In this document: positions 56,060-64,000 of the stretch, piece by piece
How the letters are laid out: the number at the start of each line of letters is the position of its first letter
Numbering within the stretch: the stretch's first letter is position 1
Assembly (NCBI GenBank): GCA_017482565.1
Contig: JAFUMO010000055.1
Span: forward strand, 1 to 64,000
DNA length: 64,000 nucleotides
Direction of reading: 5' to 3'
Origin: Bacteroidales bacterium
GTDB taxonomy: Bacteria; Bacteroidota; Bacteroidia; Bacteroidales; UBA932
Notes under the pieces: generated by a model
What the model was told of the DNA's origin: nothing
The model's database searches: none
The model's input: only the letters and a program-made list of their open reading frames with translations
Program-made: the position numbers and the translations under genes

Positions 56060-57205
56060 GTCCCTTATTATCCCGTCTGAAACGAACAGCCTTTCAGACG
56101 GGATTCTTATTTTTACCCCATCCTGGATGAGGTTCCCCAGCCTGATATGCCTCCTGATTTCAGACATGGCCTCCCTGAGCATCCCGGCGTCCAGCAATGA
56201 TGTGTCAACCCCTTCCACTGTCCTGAGCCCTAACATTACAGATTCATTGAAAATGTCCCTTCCCTGCAGCTCTTCGTATCCGCCCGCCTTTGCCAGATTC
56301 TCCGGCGATATGATGCCACTCTTGCCCGGATAGCACCTGCAGTACTTCGCCACACTCGGATGGTTCCAAAAGCGTGTTTTTCCATCGTATGAATGGGCGG
56401 CAGGGCCAAGCCCCAGATATGGCTCCTTTGTCCAATATGAGCTGTTGTGGCGGGATTTGAGGAGCTCCCCCTCCGGATTTCTCCGGGCAAAGCTGGATAT
56501 CTCATATTGGGCGTACCCACTCCTGCCCAGGTAATCCTGAAGTGCTGCATACTGGTTTTTGCATATTTCATCGGGAACAAGATCATACTCCCCCCTTTCA
56601 TACATCTTCCCAAGAGCGCTCCCGGGTTCAATGCTCATCTGGTATGCCGATATATGTTCCGGCAAAAGGGATGTGATTGTCTCAAGGTTGTATTGCCACA
56701 ATTCATCTGTGAGTCCCTGATACCCGAAGATAAGGTCCAGGCTTATATTGTTGAATCCGGCTGCCCTGAGGTTATGGAATGCCTCCTCCCCCTCTGCAGC
56801 CTTATGTCTGCGGTTCATCCAGAGCAGGTGTTCATCCACAAAAGACTGTACCCCCATGCTCACCCTGTTGAATCCTGCCTTGCGGAGTGACTCGGCATAC
56901 TCCTGAGTTATGTCATTGGGATTCACCTCTATGCTTATTTCCTCCGGGGAGGCATTAAAGGTGCTTATTATCCTGTGCAGAAGCCGTCCCAACACCTCCG
57001 CAGGCAAAAGGGAAGGGGTTCCCCCGCCAAAATAGATTGTATGCGGTGAAACCCCCTTATTTTTGAAGAATTCCTTGCGGAACTCCATTTCGCTTTCAAG
57101 TGACTGTATGTACTGCTCCCTGTAGCCTGCTCCCTTTACAGAGTAGAAGTTGCAATAGGTGCAGAACCTGCTGCAGAACGGGACATGTACATATATGCCT
57201 GCCAT
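56048..57205 (-). CDS. hemW: radical SAM haem chaperone HemW
   Basis: A 385-residue radical SAM protein. The cluster cysteines are Cys11, Cys15 and Cys18 in VPFCSRFCTYCNFYS; IYFGGGTPSLL, ISIEVNPNDIT, GFNRVSMGVQSF and ISLDLIFGYQG are the HemW/CPO family motifs. HemW hands haem to membrane cytochromes; the neighbour sdhC needs haem. Its C-terminal RIPSERLFVSDGIIRDLF is encoded by the right copy of the 46-bp repeat, which is the native gene end. It starts 3 bp after the coiled-coil gene. Confidence 0.94.
   Translation of the reverse strand: MAGIYVHVPFCSRFCTYCNFYSVKGAGYREQYIQSLESEMEFRKEFFKNKGVSPHTIYFGGGTPSLLPAEVLGRLLHRIISTFNASPEEISIEVNPNDITQEYAESLRKAGFNRVSMGVQSFVDEHLLWMNRRHKAAEGEEAFHNLRAAGFNNISLDLIFGYQGLTDELWQYNLETITSLLPEHISAYQMSIEPGSALGKMYERGEYDLVPDEICKNQYAALQDYLGRSGYAQYEISSFARRNPEGELLKSRHNSSYWTKEPYLGLGPAAHSYDGKTRFWNHPSVAKYCRCYPGKSGIISPENLAKAGGYEELQGRDIFNESVMLGLRTVEGVDTSLLDAGMLREAMSEIRRHIRLGNLIQDGVKIRIPSERLFVSDGIIRDLFV
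56066..56111. repeat. right copy of 46-bp direct repeat (native hemW 3' end)
   Basis: It carries the same palindrome, arms at 56070-56082 and 56092-56104 around a 9-nt loop. Here the sequence codes for hemW on the minus strand and can act as terminator hairpin for the glycosyltransferase transcript on the plus strand. Confidence 0.9.
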
Positions 57206-57208
57206 GGA

Positions 57209-58069
57209 TTATTTCAAGAGCAGGTCTGCCGAACCAATTCTGCCCTCTGTTGTAAATGCCTCAACAGTGTACACTCCTTTTGTGAACTGCTCTCCGTACT
57301 CAAAGTAGATGCAGATCTCAACTTCGTCACCCTGATAGTCAACTTCCCTTGATGCCGAATAGATCATCTCCTCCCCTGCCACTGTGAACATCTGCATAGG
57401 GTTCTGGGTCATCAGGATTCCGTCGGGACCCTTAACCCTGATATATACGTTTCTCGGCCCTTTCTTGGCTATTGAATTCTCCACAAGGTTGATGCAGGTC
57501 TTCAGTTTTGCAACTCGGCTGCTCCTGTCCGTATCCTTGCCGTTGGCATTGATTCCTACTATGGTCATACCCCTCCCCTTCACTATTGAGCCAAGTTCAA
57601 CCTGCTTGCCCAGCTCCTCAGTTGTGGTCTTGAGGTTCTCATATTGGGTCTTGTTCTGCCTTGCCTCTTTCTTGGCTTCTGCCGCAGCTACCCTGAGCTC
57701 ATTGTTGAGGGTATTGAGGGAATCTATCTGCTTGATGTATCCCCTCATTATTGACCTGAGGGTACCGAGTTCACGCTCATATTTGAGCAGCTTTGCCTTA
57801 TTGCTCGCCTCTGTCTTCTTCACCCTCTCAAGAAGCTGGGCAACCTTCTCCCTCTCCAGCATAAGCTCCGCATTCAGGGTGTCGTTTGCAGACGAAAGGC
57901 CGGCATAGTCATTCTGCAGCTCCACCATCTGTGCTGTAAGGTCTTCCTTTTCTATTGTAAGGTCATTGATGATGCTGTTCCTGTCCACGAATACATAAAT
58001 CAGCACTCCCAGAAGGACAACCGCCACTGCTGAAAGGGCTATGATGATGTTCTTGTAATTCTTCTCCAT
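57209..58069 (-). CDS. membrane-anchored coiled-coil protein, unknown function
   Basis: A 286-residue protein with a short cytoplasmic start, one membrane helix (about 7-28), a long coiled coil (about 35-155) and a beta-rich C-terminal domain (TIVGINANGK, NVYIRVKGPDGILM, YTVEAFTTEGRIG). It resembles a common Bacteroidota protein of unknown role. The layout suggests a periplasmic spacer with a terminal binding domain. It is upstream of hemW with a 3-bp gap. TATTTTTG at 58096-58103 (minus) may be its -7 element. Confidence 0.75.
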   Translation of the reverse strand: MEKNYKNIIIALSAVAVVLLGVLIYVFVDRNSIINDLTIEKEDLTAQMVELQNDYAGLSSANDTLNAELMLEREKVAQLLERVKKTEASNKAKLLKYERELGTLRSIMRGYIKQIDSLNTLNNELRVAAAEAKKEARQNKTQYENLKTTTEELGKQVELGSIVKGRGMTIVGINANGKDTDRSSRVAKLKTCINLVENSIAKKGPRNVYIRVKGPDGILMTQNPMQMFTVAGEEMIYSASREVDYQGDEVEICIYFEYGEQFTKGVYTVEAFTTEGRIGSADLLLK

Positions 58070-58164
58070 ATCAACTTATTTTAATGATACCCCCGCAAAA
58101 ATAACAATTTTTATTAAATTTGTCCCACTTTAACGGGATATATCCTGATTAATACTCTATCTCT

Positions 58165-59163
58165 ATGAAAAATCTGGTTGCGGGCATTGATGTTGACGGC
58201 ATACAGACAACATTTGCCCTTGTTGATGAATTCGGCAAGATTTATGCCAAAGGCAGTTTCCCCACCTCAGACCACAAGGAGTTCAAGAACTATGTGGCCA
58301 GGATCAAGGAGGAGATAATGGCCTTGTCCGGCATGCTGGATATCCCTCATGACATCTCAGCAATAGGTATAGGCGCCCCTAACAGCAACTACTATACCGG
58401 AGATATAGAGAATGCCGCCAACCTCATATGGAAAGGGAGGCTTCCTCTGGCCCAGCAGCTCAGTGCCATGTTTGGCAACAAGCCAGTTGTGGTTACCAAC
58501 GATGCAAATGCAGCTGCTATAGGCGAGATGATCTATGGCGGGGCAAAGGGGATGAAGCACTTTGCCGTAGTAACCTTGGGCACAGGATTGGGAAGCGGCA
58601 TAGTTGTTGGAGGAAACGTGCTGTACGGGCATGACGGTTTTGCAGGTGAATTGGGGCATATCAAGATTGTAAAGGAGAATGGCAGGCCATGCGGCTGCGG
58701 CAGGAAAGGGTGCCTTGAATGCTATGCTTCCTCAAAAGGGCTCAGGCGTACAGCAGTTGAGCTGCTTGAAGGGAAGAATGAAAGCACACGTCTGAAGAAC
58801 ATACCCATTGAGGAACTTACATCAAAGGATATTGCATTTGCAGCAAAGGCAGGGGATCCCGTTGCAAAAAAGGCGTTTGAGATTACCGGTGAATACCTTG
58901 GGGAGGCTCTGGCAAACCTCATAGCCCTCATATCCCCTGAGGCCATATTCCTGAGCGGAGGTGTTGCCAATGCCAAGGAGCTTATACTCACCCCTACCAA
59001 ACGGGCCATGGAGAAGAACGTAATGCCGCTATGGAAAGGGAAGGTGAAGCTCACCCTCTCATCACTGGAATATGAGAACGCCCCTATACTCGGCGCTGCC
59101 GCGCTGGCAATAAAGGAAATACAGAAAAAGAACACTACGGTGGCAAGAAGAAAGATTTTTTAA
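58165..59163 (+). CDS. ROK family glucokinase
   Basis: A 332-residue sugar kinase. The ATP-binding start VAGIDVDGIQTTFALVD, a catalytic Asp in VVTNDANAAAIGEM, GTGLGSGIVVGG and the ROK zinc motif CGCGRKGCLECYAS are clear. Glucose is the likely substrate given the similarity to Bacteroidota glucokinases, but other hexoses cannot be excluded. TAAATTTG at 58115-58122 may be the -7 element. It leads a small plus-strand group with two short genes. Confidence 0.9.
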   Translation: MKNLVAGIDVDGIQTTFALVDEFGKIYAKGSFPTSDHKEFKNYVARIKEEIMALSGMLDIPHDISAIGIGAPNSNYYTGDIENAANLIWKGRLPLAQQLSAMFGNKPVVVTNDANAAAIGEMIYGGAKGMKHFAVVTLGTGLGSGIVVGGNVLYGHDGFAGELGHIKIVKENGRPCGCGRKGCLECYASSKGLRRTAVELLEGKNESTRLKNIPIEELTSKDIAFAAKAGDPVAKKAFEITGEYLGEALANLIALISPEAIFLSGGVANAKELILTPTKRAMEKNVMPLWKGKVKLTLSSLEYENAPILGAAALAIKEIQKKNTTVARRKIF

Positions 59164-59183
59164 AACAAACCATAATAGAGAAT

Positions 59184-59657
59184 ATGAAATATTTGATCAG
59201 ATCAGTAAAATACTTTGTCTATTTTACAGTTGTGTGCAGCATAATTCTGGTGCTTACATTCCACTTTTCGGTAAAGCCCGAGGGCCTTACCCTGATTGAC
59301 ATGCTCCTTGTGGACGGTTCAATCTACAAGATGCTTGCCTTCTTTGTGGCAGTTGCAGCGGTTTATCCCGCACTGGGTTTCCAGAAGAAGCAGATATATG
59401 TATCAAATGTAAAGGAACATAGGAAAGAGATTGTTGAGCTGTTTGAGAACGCAAACTATGTAATTGATTCAGAGAGTGCAACTTCCATCTCTTTCAAGTT
59501 GAGAAACCCTTTCATGCGTCTTCTCCGCCTGTATGAGGACAAGGTTATAATTGACTATGCAGATTACCCTGTACTCATTGAGGGGCTGAGGAAAGATGTA
59601 TTGAGGTTTTCACGCAACATTGAGTATTACATCTGCAGGGAAGAGGAAGACAAATAG
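59184..59657 (+). CDS. small membrane protein, unknown function
   Basis: A 157-residue protein with two membrane helices (about 11-30 and 47-67), followed by a basic, strand-rich cytoplasmic part (NANYVIDSESATSISFKLRNPFM) that resembles a small PH-like or DUF domain. I do not recognise the family. It lies 20 bp after the ROK gene. Confidence 0.7.
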   Translation: MKYLIRSVKYFVYFTVVCSIILVLTFHFSVKPEGLTLIDMLLVDGSIYKMLAFFVAVAAVYPALGFQKKQIYVSNVKEHRKEIVELFENANYVIDSESATSISFKLRNPFMRLLRLYEDKVIIDYADYPVLIEGLRKDVLRFSRNIEYYICREEEDK

Positions 59658-59689
59658 CCTCCCGCATCCTGCAATAATGGAGCAGCACC

Positions 59690-59905
59690 ATGAAGACCGT
59701 AAAGAAGTTCACAGATTCCTTCAGCGCCAATGTGGCAAAAGGGATGCTCGAGAATGCCGGCATAAAGGCCGCCATCCTCGGAGAGAACACACCGCTGTGG
59801 GCAGGGGTTTGCAATACGGACCTGCTATGTATTGAACTGGTAGTGAATGAAGAGGACTATTCTGAGGCCTGCAGGCTTCTAGCCGCGGACTCAAGTGCAG
59901 AATAG
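59690..59905 (+). CDS. DUF2007 family protein
   Basis: A 71-residue protein. The core ANVAKGMLENAGIKAAILGENTP and IELVVNEEDYSEACRLL matches DUF2007, a small ACT-like fold of unknown function, sometimes called a putative signal-transducing protein. Its last 49 bp overlap the 3' end of the DUF3109 gene on the other strand. Confidence 0.85.
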   Translation: MKTVKKFTDSFSANVAKGMLENAGIKAAILGENTPLWAGVCNTDLLCIELVVNEEDYSEACRLLAADSSAE

Positions 59906-60459
59906 AACTCCTCCCCAAATTTTCTGATTATTGGTTCCCGTAAGAATTGATATACGGGGACTTTTTCTTTTTTCCCCTTTTCAAAGGCACATTTGCAGAT
60001 GTTCCACCTGTGCAGGTTCAAGGCCTGCACGCCGTTTGAAAGCACACTTACCCTTATGGGATAAAGGGCACAGGATATGGGTTTGCGGAACTTGCTTTCC
60101 CCTTTGCAATAGGCAAGCTCAGTTGCACAGAAGCAGTTGTGGTCCTTGTCAAATGAGGTATATACACACTCTTCATTGTTCACAAGCGGGGTAACAAGGT
60201 CTCCGTCCCGGTCCACCACTGCAAACCCCTGCTTATGGAGGGCACATTTCCCCTCCGGTGTCATATACCTGCTGTATGAATCATACTCCTTCCTGAAACA
60301 CTCAACCTCATCTGCCTCCAGTGGGGCACCGCTGTCTCCAATTATGCAGCAGCATCCATGACATTTTTCAAAATCACATGCAAAATACTCCTGAAGTATC
60401 TCCGACGAGACCAGACATCCGTCTATCTCAAATATAAAGCTCCTGTCCCTTGTCACCAT
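59857..60459 (-). CDS. DUF3109 family cysteine-rich protein
   Basis: A 200-residue cytoplasmic protein with about a dozen cysteines, including the CDFEKCHGCCCIIGDSGAPL cluster, CALHKQGF, CFCATELAYC and ISCALYPIR. The pattern suggests a metal or Fe-S centre. The family is widespread in Bacteroidota and uncharacterised. It starts 3 bp after the M16-like gene, so they are co-transcribed, and overlaps DUF2007 tail-to-tail by 49 bp. Confidence 0.88.
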   Translation of the reverse strand: MVTRDRSFIFEIDGCLVSSEILQEYFACDFEKCHGCCCIIGDSGAPLEADEVECFRKEYDSYSRYMTPEGKCALHKQGFAVVDRDGDLVTPLVNNEECVYTSFDKDHNCFCATELAYCKGESKFRKPISCALYPIRVSVLSNGVQALNLHRWNICKCAFEKGKKEKVPVYQFLREPIIRKFGEEFYSALESAARSLQASE

Positions 60460-60462
60460 AGC

Positions 60463-63345
60463 CTAAAGATCAAAAAAGTCCCTTATGAACTGGTTTTCCC
60501 TGAAGAGGTTCTGTGTATTGACATCCTGGGTTGTACCCTCCATCACAACAGTCACCATATTGCCCCTCCTGTAAACCATATCCACGAAATCCTTGAATTT
60601 CGCCTGGGTCATCCCAGAAATTGCAGCCAGATATCCTGCATGGAAATCCTTTCCGAACAGATAGCTGTCCACAAAGGCATCCACCCAATATGCATTTGTT
60701 GCCATTGCAGCCGTAACCTTTTTCATGAAGCTCTCCTTCAAGGCCGCAAAACCGCTCTCCGGCAGGCCGTTGTAGGCCACCTGCCTGAGCCTTGAATCAA
60801 GTATGTTGAGTATTTCCGCAGCACCGGCACTGTCTGTCTCAAACCTTGAACGGCATATCATTATCTCCTCAGGATAATACTCAATCCCAGCAGAAACAGT
60901 ACTTCTTGGAGAAAGCTCCTTTACCTTTCCTCCAGAGCATATGCCGTGCAGATACTCTTGCAGCAGCCCGCTCAAAACCACATTCTCCTGGGTATTCTGC
61001 ATCCCGCACGACACTGTAGCGTCAACATAAGTACGCGGTATCACCATCCTGTGGAGGAAACTCCTGGAAACCTTTCCCTTGGTGTGGTAATCCGGAGTGA
61101 CAAACCACTCTTCAGTCTCATGCGAAGTGTGCAATGAACCAAGATATTTCACCACATAGCCCTTAAGTTCCTCAATTTCCACATTACCTGCAAAGGCAAA
61201 TACAAAATCTGCCGGATTTGCCAGTCTCCCCGCTATGGCCTTCTGTATCCTGTAGTAGTCCATATTGTCAACAAACTCCTTTGAATGGGTAGGGATAAAG
61301 CGCTTGTTGCTGAAGTTGTAGAACTCAACGGAATCCTCAAACACCTTTTTTGGGGAGAGCTTGCGGTATATTGCCTCATAGCTCTTGCCCCTGCGGTAAA
61401 TGTCAAATGAGCCATAGTCGTCCTGCCGCTGGGTGAAGTTCAGGTTAATGAGGTGGAACAGCTTCTCCAGGCTCTCCTTGCCGCTGTATCCGCACAGCTC
61501 CTCCATATGGTCATTTATCTTCACCTTCAGGGAGAGGTTGTTATAGGATGACAGCTTGTCCCATCTCTGGCTTGAAAGCCCCCCAACTGCACTCAGATTT
61601 GCTATATCACTTATATATAGCTCTATATCCCTTCCCAGATTCTCCCTCACAACGGAGAGCCCCCCTTTGCTCACCGCCCTGAATGACACTGTATCCAGGG
61701 AACCCTCAGTCTTCTTGAAAAAGACCCTTATGCCATTTGAAAGGGCAAACATATATGCTCCCGACAAAGGATCCTGTGTCTCCCCCACAATGGAAACCTG
61801 CCTGTCCCCCGATATGAACTTGGGCCAGTTTACAAGCTCCTCCTTCTGTGCTGTGTAGGATGACTTTGAAAGTGAGTTGACAAATGAATTCCTTATCCTG
61901 TCTGGAGAAAGTTCATCTATCCCCTCAACATCCGGCATCCTGCATGAAATCACCACACCTTCCTTCTTTCCCAGAAGGGCTTCGGCATAGCTGTTGAGCT
62001 GGCTTGTCTTGAGGGTGTACAATATCTCCTTCATTATCTCAAAGTGCATCTCAATACTGGCCAGCGAGAAGCCGTAGAACCAGTTCTCCATTGCCCTCTT
62101 CATGAAGACAGCATTGCTCTGGTTGAACCTGTTGCTGTATATGTTGTCCAACTCCCTGAAATATATCTCCCTGGAATTGCTGAACTCCTGTGGATTGAAG
62201 CCTGATTTTGCCATTCTGTTTATCTCTCCGCTCATGAAGGATATTGCGGAATATACAGATTCCGGCAAGGTCTCAAATGTTATGCAGAATGTCTCCATAT
62301 TTGCCATATCCATAAACTTGCCCCTGTTTATCCTCACATTTGAGATAGGGAGGTTCTGTGCAACTATCCCCTCCTGTATCCTGGCGGAAAGCAGTGTTGA
62401 TATGGCATGATTGAAATATCCCTCAATATAAGGAACGCTTGTAAGCTTATACTTGTCCGTAAGCGGCATGCTCTGGAAATCAATGGAAACTGATGTCTTG
62501 TCATACTCAGGATCTTTTCCTATCACTACCTGGGTACCATTTACCGCCTTGGGGGTGTAATATGTCCTCTTCCCGGCCTTGAGCGGCTTTGGTATGGTTG
62601 CAAAGATTGACTTTATCTGTGTCTCCACCTTGGCAATATCTATGTCCCCCACAACGAACACGGCCTGCAGGTCCGGCCTGAACCACTGGTAATAGAAGTT
62701 CCTGAGCTCCTTTGAAGAATATGTATCAAGGCTGTTTATCTGCCCTGCAGTAATTGTACGGGCGTACGGGCTCTTGGGATACAGCTCCTTCCTCAGGGCA
62801 TCATCTATCCTCTCCTGTGCGTCAAACTGGTCTATCAGACTGTTCCTGAGCATTGGCATTGTCTGTGCAACATCCTCCTCATCAATGTTGATTGAGGCCA
62901 TCCAGTTATATAATATCAGCAGGGTGGAATCCATGGTGTTCTGGCTCCCGACAGGGACATTCCCTATTGTGTACACAATCTCGTCCGCCCCGGTCTCAAA
63001 GATAATGTTCTTGCTCCCCACTCCAATGGAATTGAGATATTTCACTATTGTGGAATCTGTAAAGTTCCTGGTACCTCTGGTTGAAAGGAGCTCCAACATC
63101 TTGCACATCCCCTTCTGGTTACCCTCTTCAAGGGAGGTCCCCACCTTCTGGGCCACAGCAAAATCCGCATGTCCCTTCACTGCATCATTCCTTATGACAT
63201 AGTAGGTAAGTCCGTTTGCAAGTTTCCCCGTCTTCACCCTTGGGTCATCAGGGAGCTTCTTTACATCCGGATCCTGTGGGGCCGCAGCGCTGCCGATCAG
63301 GGCAGTAAGAAGCAATATGGTTATCAGGCACAATTTTTGTTTCAT
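60463..63345 (-). CDS. M16 (insulinase-like) family protein, zinc site degenerate
   Basis: A 960-residue exported protein with a signal peptide (ILLLTALIGSAAA) and the two M16 halves. The start of the first domain (KTGKLANGLTYYVIRN) is typical. In the zinc site, where active members have HxxEH, this one has CKMLELL: the first His is Lys82 and the second is Leu86, with only Glu85 kept. No other HxxEH occurs in the protein, so peptidase activity is unlikely. It may act as a partner of an active M16 protein encoded elsewhere. Start 63345 (MKQKLCLITI) precedes the signal peptide; the frame upstream to 63462 crosses a divergent promoter. Confidence 0.88.
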   Translation of the reverse strand: MKQKLCLITILLLTALIGSAAAPQDPDVKKLPDDPRVKTGKLANGLTYYVIRNDAVKGHADFAVAQKVGTSLEEGNQKGMCKMLELLSTRGTRNFTDSTIVKYLNSIGVGSKNIIFETGADEIVYTIGNVPVGSQNTMDSTLLILYNWMASINIDEEDVAQTMPMLRNSLIDQFDAQERIDDALRKELYPKSPYARTITAGQINSLDTYSSKELRNFYYQWFRPDLQAVFVVGDIDIAKVETQIKSIFATIPKPLKAGKRTYYTPKAVNGTQVVIGKDPEYDKTSVSIDFQSMPLTDKYKLTSVPYIEGYFNHAISTLLSARIQEGIVAQNLPISNVRINRGKFMDMANMETFCITFETLPESVYSAISFMSGEINRMAKSGFNPQEFSNSREIYFRELDNIYSNRFNQSNAVFMKRAMENWFYGFSLASIEMHFEIMKEILYTLKTSQLNSYAEALLGKKEGVVISCRMPDVEGIDELSPDRIRNSFVNSLSKSSYTAQKEELVNWPKFISGDRQVSIVGETQDPLSGAYMFALSNGIRVFFKKTEGSLDTVSFRAVSKGGLSVVRENLGRDIELYISDIANLSAVGGLSSQRWDKLSSYNNLSLKVKINDHMEELCGYSGKESLEKLFHLINLNFTQRQDDYGSFDIYRRGKSYEAIYRKLSPKKVFEDSVEFYNFSNKRFIPTHSKEFVDNMDYYRIQKAIAGRLANPADFVFAFAGNVEIEELKGYVVKYLGSLHTSHETEEWFVTPDYHTKGKVSRSFLHRMVIPRTYVDATVSCGMQNTQENVVLSGLLQEYLHGICSGGKVKELSPRSTVSAGIEYYPEEIMICRSRFETDSAGAAEILNILDSRLRQVAYNGLPESGFAALKESFMKKVTAAMATNAYWVDAFVDSYLFGKDFHAGYLAAISGMTQAKFKDFVDMVYRRGNMVTVVMEGTTQDVNTQNLFRENQFIRDFFDL

Positions 63346-63406
63346 TCTCACAATATGTTTTGCATCCGTTGTGTAAATTGCAAATTTACAAACTTTAAAT
63401 CTCTTT

Positions 63407-63437
63407 TTTGATTGTACATCTATTTTTTTTACATTTG
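63407..63437 (+). promoter_or_regulatory. Bacteroidota-type promoter of the TPR gene
   Basis: TTTG (63407-63410), a 19-bp spacer, then TACATTTG (63430-63437) followed by C. Exact consensus and ideal spacing. ATG 63481 is about 37 nt after the expected start. Confidence 0.85.
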
Positions 63438-63480
63438 CCAAGATAAAAGACAATAACAACACAAAAACTATAAATACAAA

Positions 63481-64000
63481 ATGAGAAAGATCGCTAAACT
63501 ACTTGCGGCAGCAGTTCTTGCATTTACTGTTTGCACAGCTGCCAACGCACAGGATTTGACACAGGCAACTGAATTGTACAATGCAGCTGCAACTGCACTT
63601 AACGAGGGTAATGAGGCCGGTGCACTGGAGAATTTCCAGAAAGCACTTGCCATGGCAGAGGGCCTTGGCGAGGAGGGTGCAACCCTTGCAGGTGACTGCA
63701 AGAACATCATCCCTAATCTTGTACTGAAGATGGGCAAGGATGCTGCAAACGCAAAAGATATGGACAAGGCCATTGAGCTTTTGGCACAGGCACAGAAACT
63801 TGCAACAGAGTATGGCAATCCTGAGGTTGCTGAGGAGGCAAAAGACCTTGTTCCACAGATCTACATCGCCGACGGTAACGCACTTTTGAACGAGAAGAAA
63901 TTCGCTGAGGCTGCAGCCGAGTACCAGAAAGCCATTGACCTCAACGGTGAGAACGGCATTGCCTGGTTGAGACTTGGTATGTGCAAGGCCAACACAGGTG
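63481..64000 (+). CDS. secreted TPR-repeat protein, 3' end beyond window
   Basis: The first 173 codons of an open frame that runs off the window. The signal peptide (MRKIAKLLAAAVLAF) is cleaved near ANAQ. The mature part contains TPR-like repeats: ELYNAAATALNEGNEAGALENF, MDKAIELLAQAQKLA and KKFAEAAAEYQKAIDLN. TPR proteins scaffold periplasmic or outer-membrane complexes. Codon bias is strong and the promoter is of consensus quality, so it should be well expressed. Confidence 0.85.
   Translation, partial: MRKIAKLLAAAVLAFTVCTAANAQDLTQATELYNAAATALNEGNEAGALENFQKALAMAEGLGEEGATLAGDCKNIIPNLVLKMGKDAANAKDMDKAIELLAQAQKLATEYGNPEVAEEAKDLVPQIYIADGNALLNEKKFAEAAAEYQKAIDLNGENGIAWLRLGMCKANTG

Overview
The window reads as the chromosome of a member of the Bacteroidales (phylum Bacteroidota); I cannot name the genus. 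The evidence is the ATP synthase order with beta and epsilon first, a long periplasmic N-terminus on subunit a, an SdhC of the Bacteroidota type, Bacteroidota-only families (a degenerate arginase-like protein beside topA, DUF3109, DUF3244, C10 peptidase), and several promoters fitting the Bacteroidota form TTTG-N18-20-TAnnTTTG rather than the E. coli -35/-10. Most of the window is compact core genome with short gaps. No gene-free stretch exceeds 300 bases.

Layout. 1-4660 is an A/T-rich accessory locus: a secreted C10 cysteine peptidase with a DUF3244 protein, a small barrel-like protein and a small lipoprotein (all minus), divergent from a membrane-anchored TPR protein with a C-terminal HTH-like domain. 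4762-15757 (minus) is one tightly packed run PBP1A, Ddl, PrmC, then F1Fo ATP synthase. 15875-22110 holds topA, an arginase-like pseudoenzyme, an Lrp regulator, ispD and purH. 22158-27781 is the rod-shape operon mreBCD-mrdA-rodA. 27841-33739 holds fabF-acpP, purN, dsbD-yitT and an SGNH hydrolase. tRNA-Gly(GCC) follows, then pheS, the tight set yraN-manC-arcA, and an acyl-CoA carboxyltransferase with its biotin carrier. 40023-49441 holds gcvP, smpB, miaA, a two-domain SGNH esterase, a YbaK/PrdX editing protein, lgt with an rRNA methyltransferase, and pgk. 49543-58069 holds topB, pyrH-frr, a lone sdhC, a Wzx-type flippase plus glycosyltransferase, hemW and a coiled-coil protein. 58165-64000 holds a ROK kinase group, DUF3109, a large M16-like protein, and a TPR protein cut by the window end.

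Most striking observation. The flippase/glycosyltransferase pair lies between two copies of the 3' end of hemW. The right copy is the real end of hemW. The left copy (53527-53590) is a 21-codon remnant that keeps frame and stop codon and overlaps the sdhC stop. A 46-bp core is 44/46 identical in direct orientation and contains a 13-bp-arm palindrome. This looks like an insertion or exchange at the hemW 3' end that left an attachment-like duplication, and it also leaves sdhC without sdhA/sdhB nearby.

Other points of interest are a 129-bp palindromic element whose arm supplies the last codons and stop of lgt, an M16 protein lacking both zinc histidines, and a cluster of three hairpins between gcvP and smpB. 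All function calls rest on reading motifs in the translated sequence. No database search was possible.
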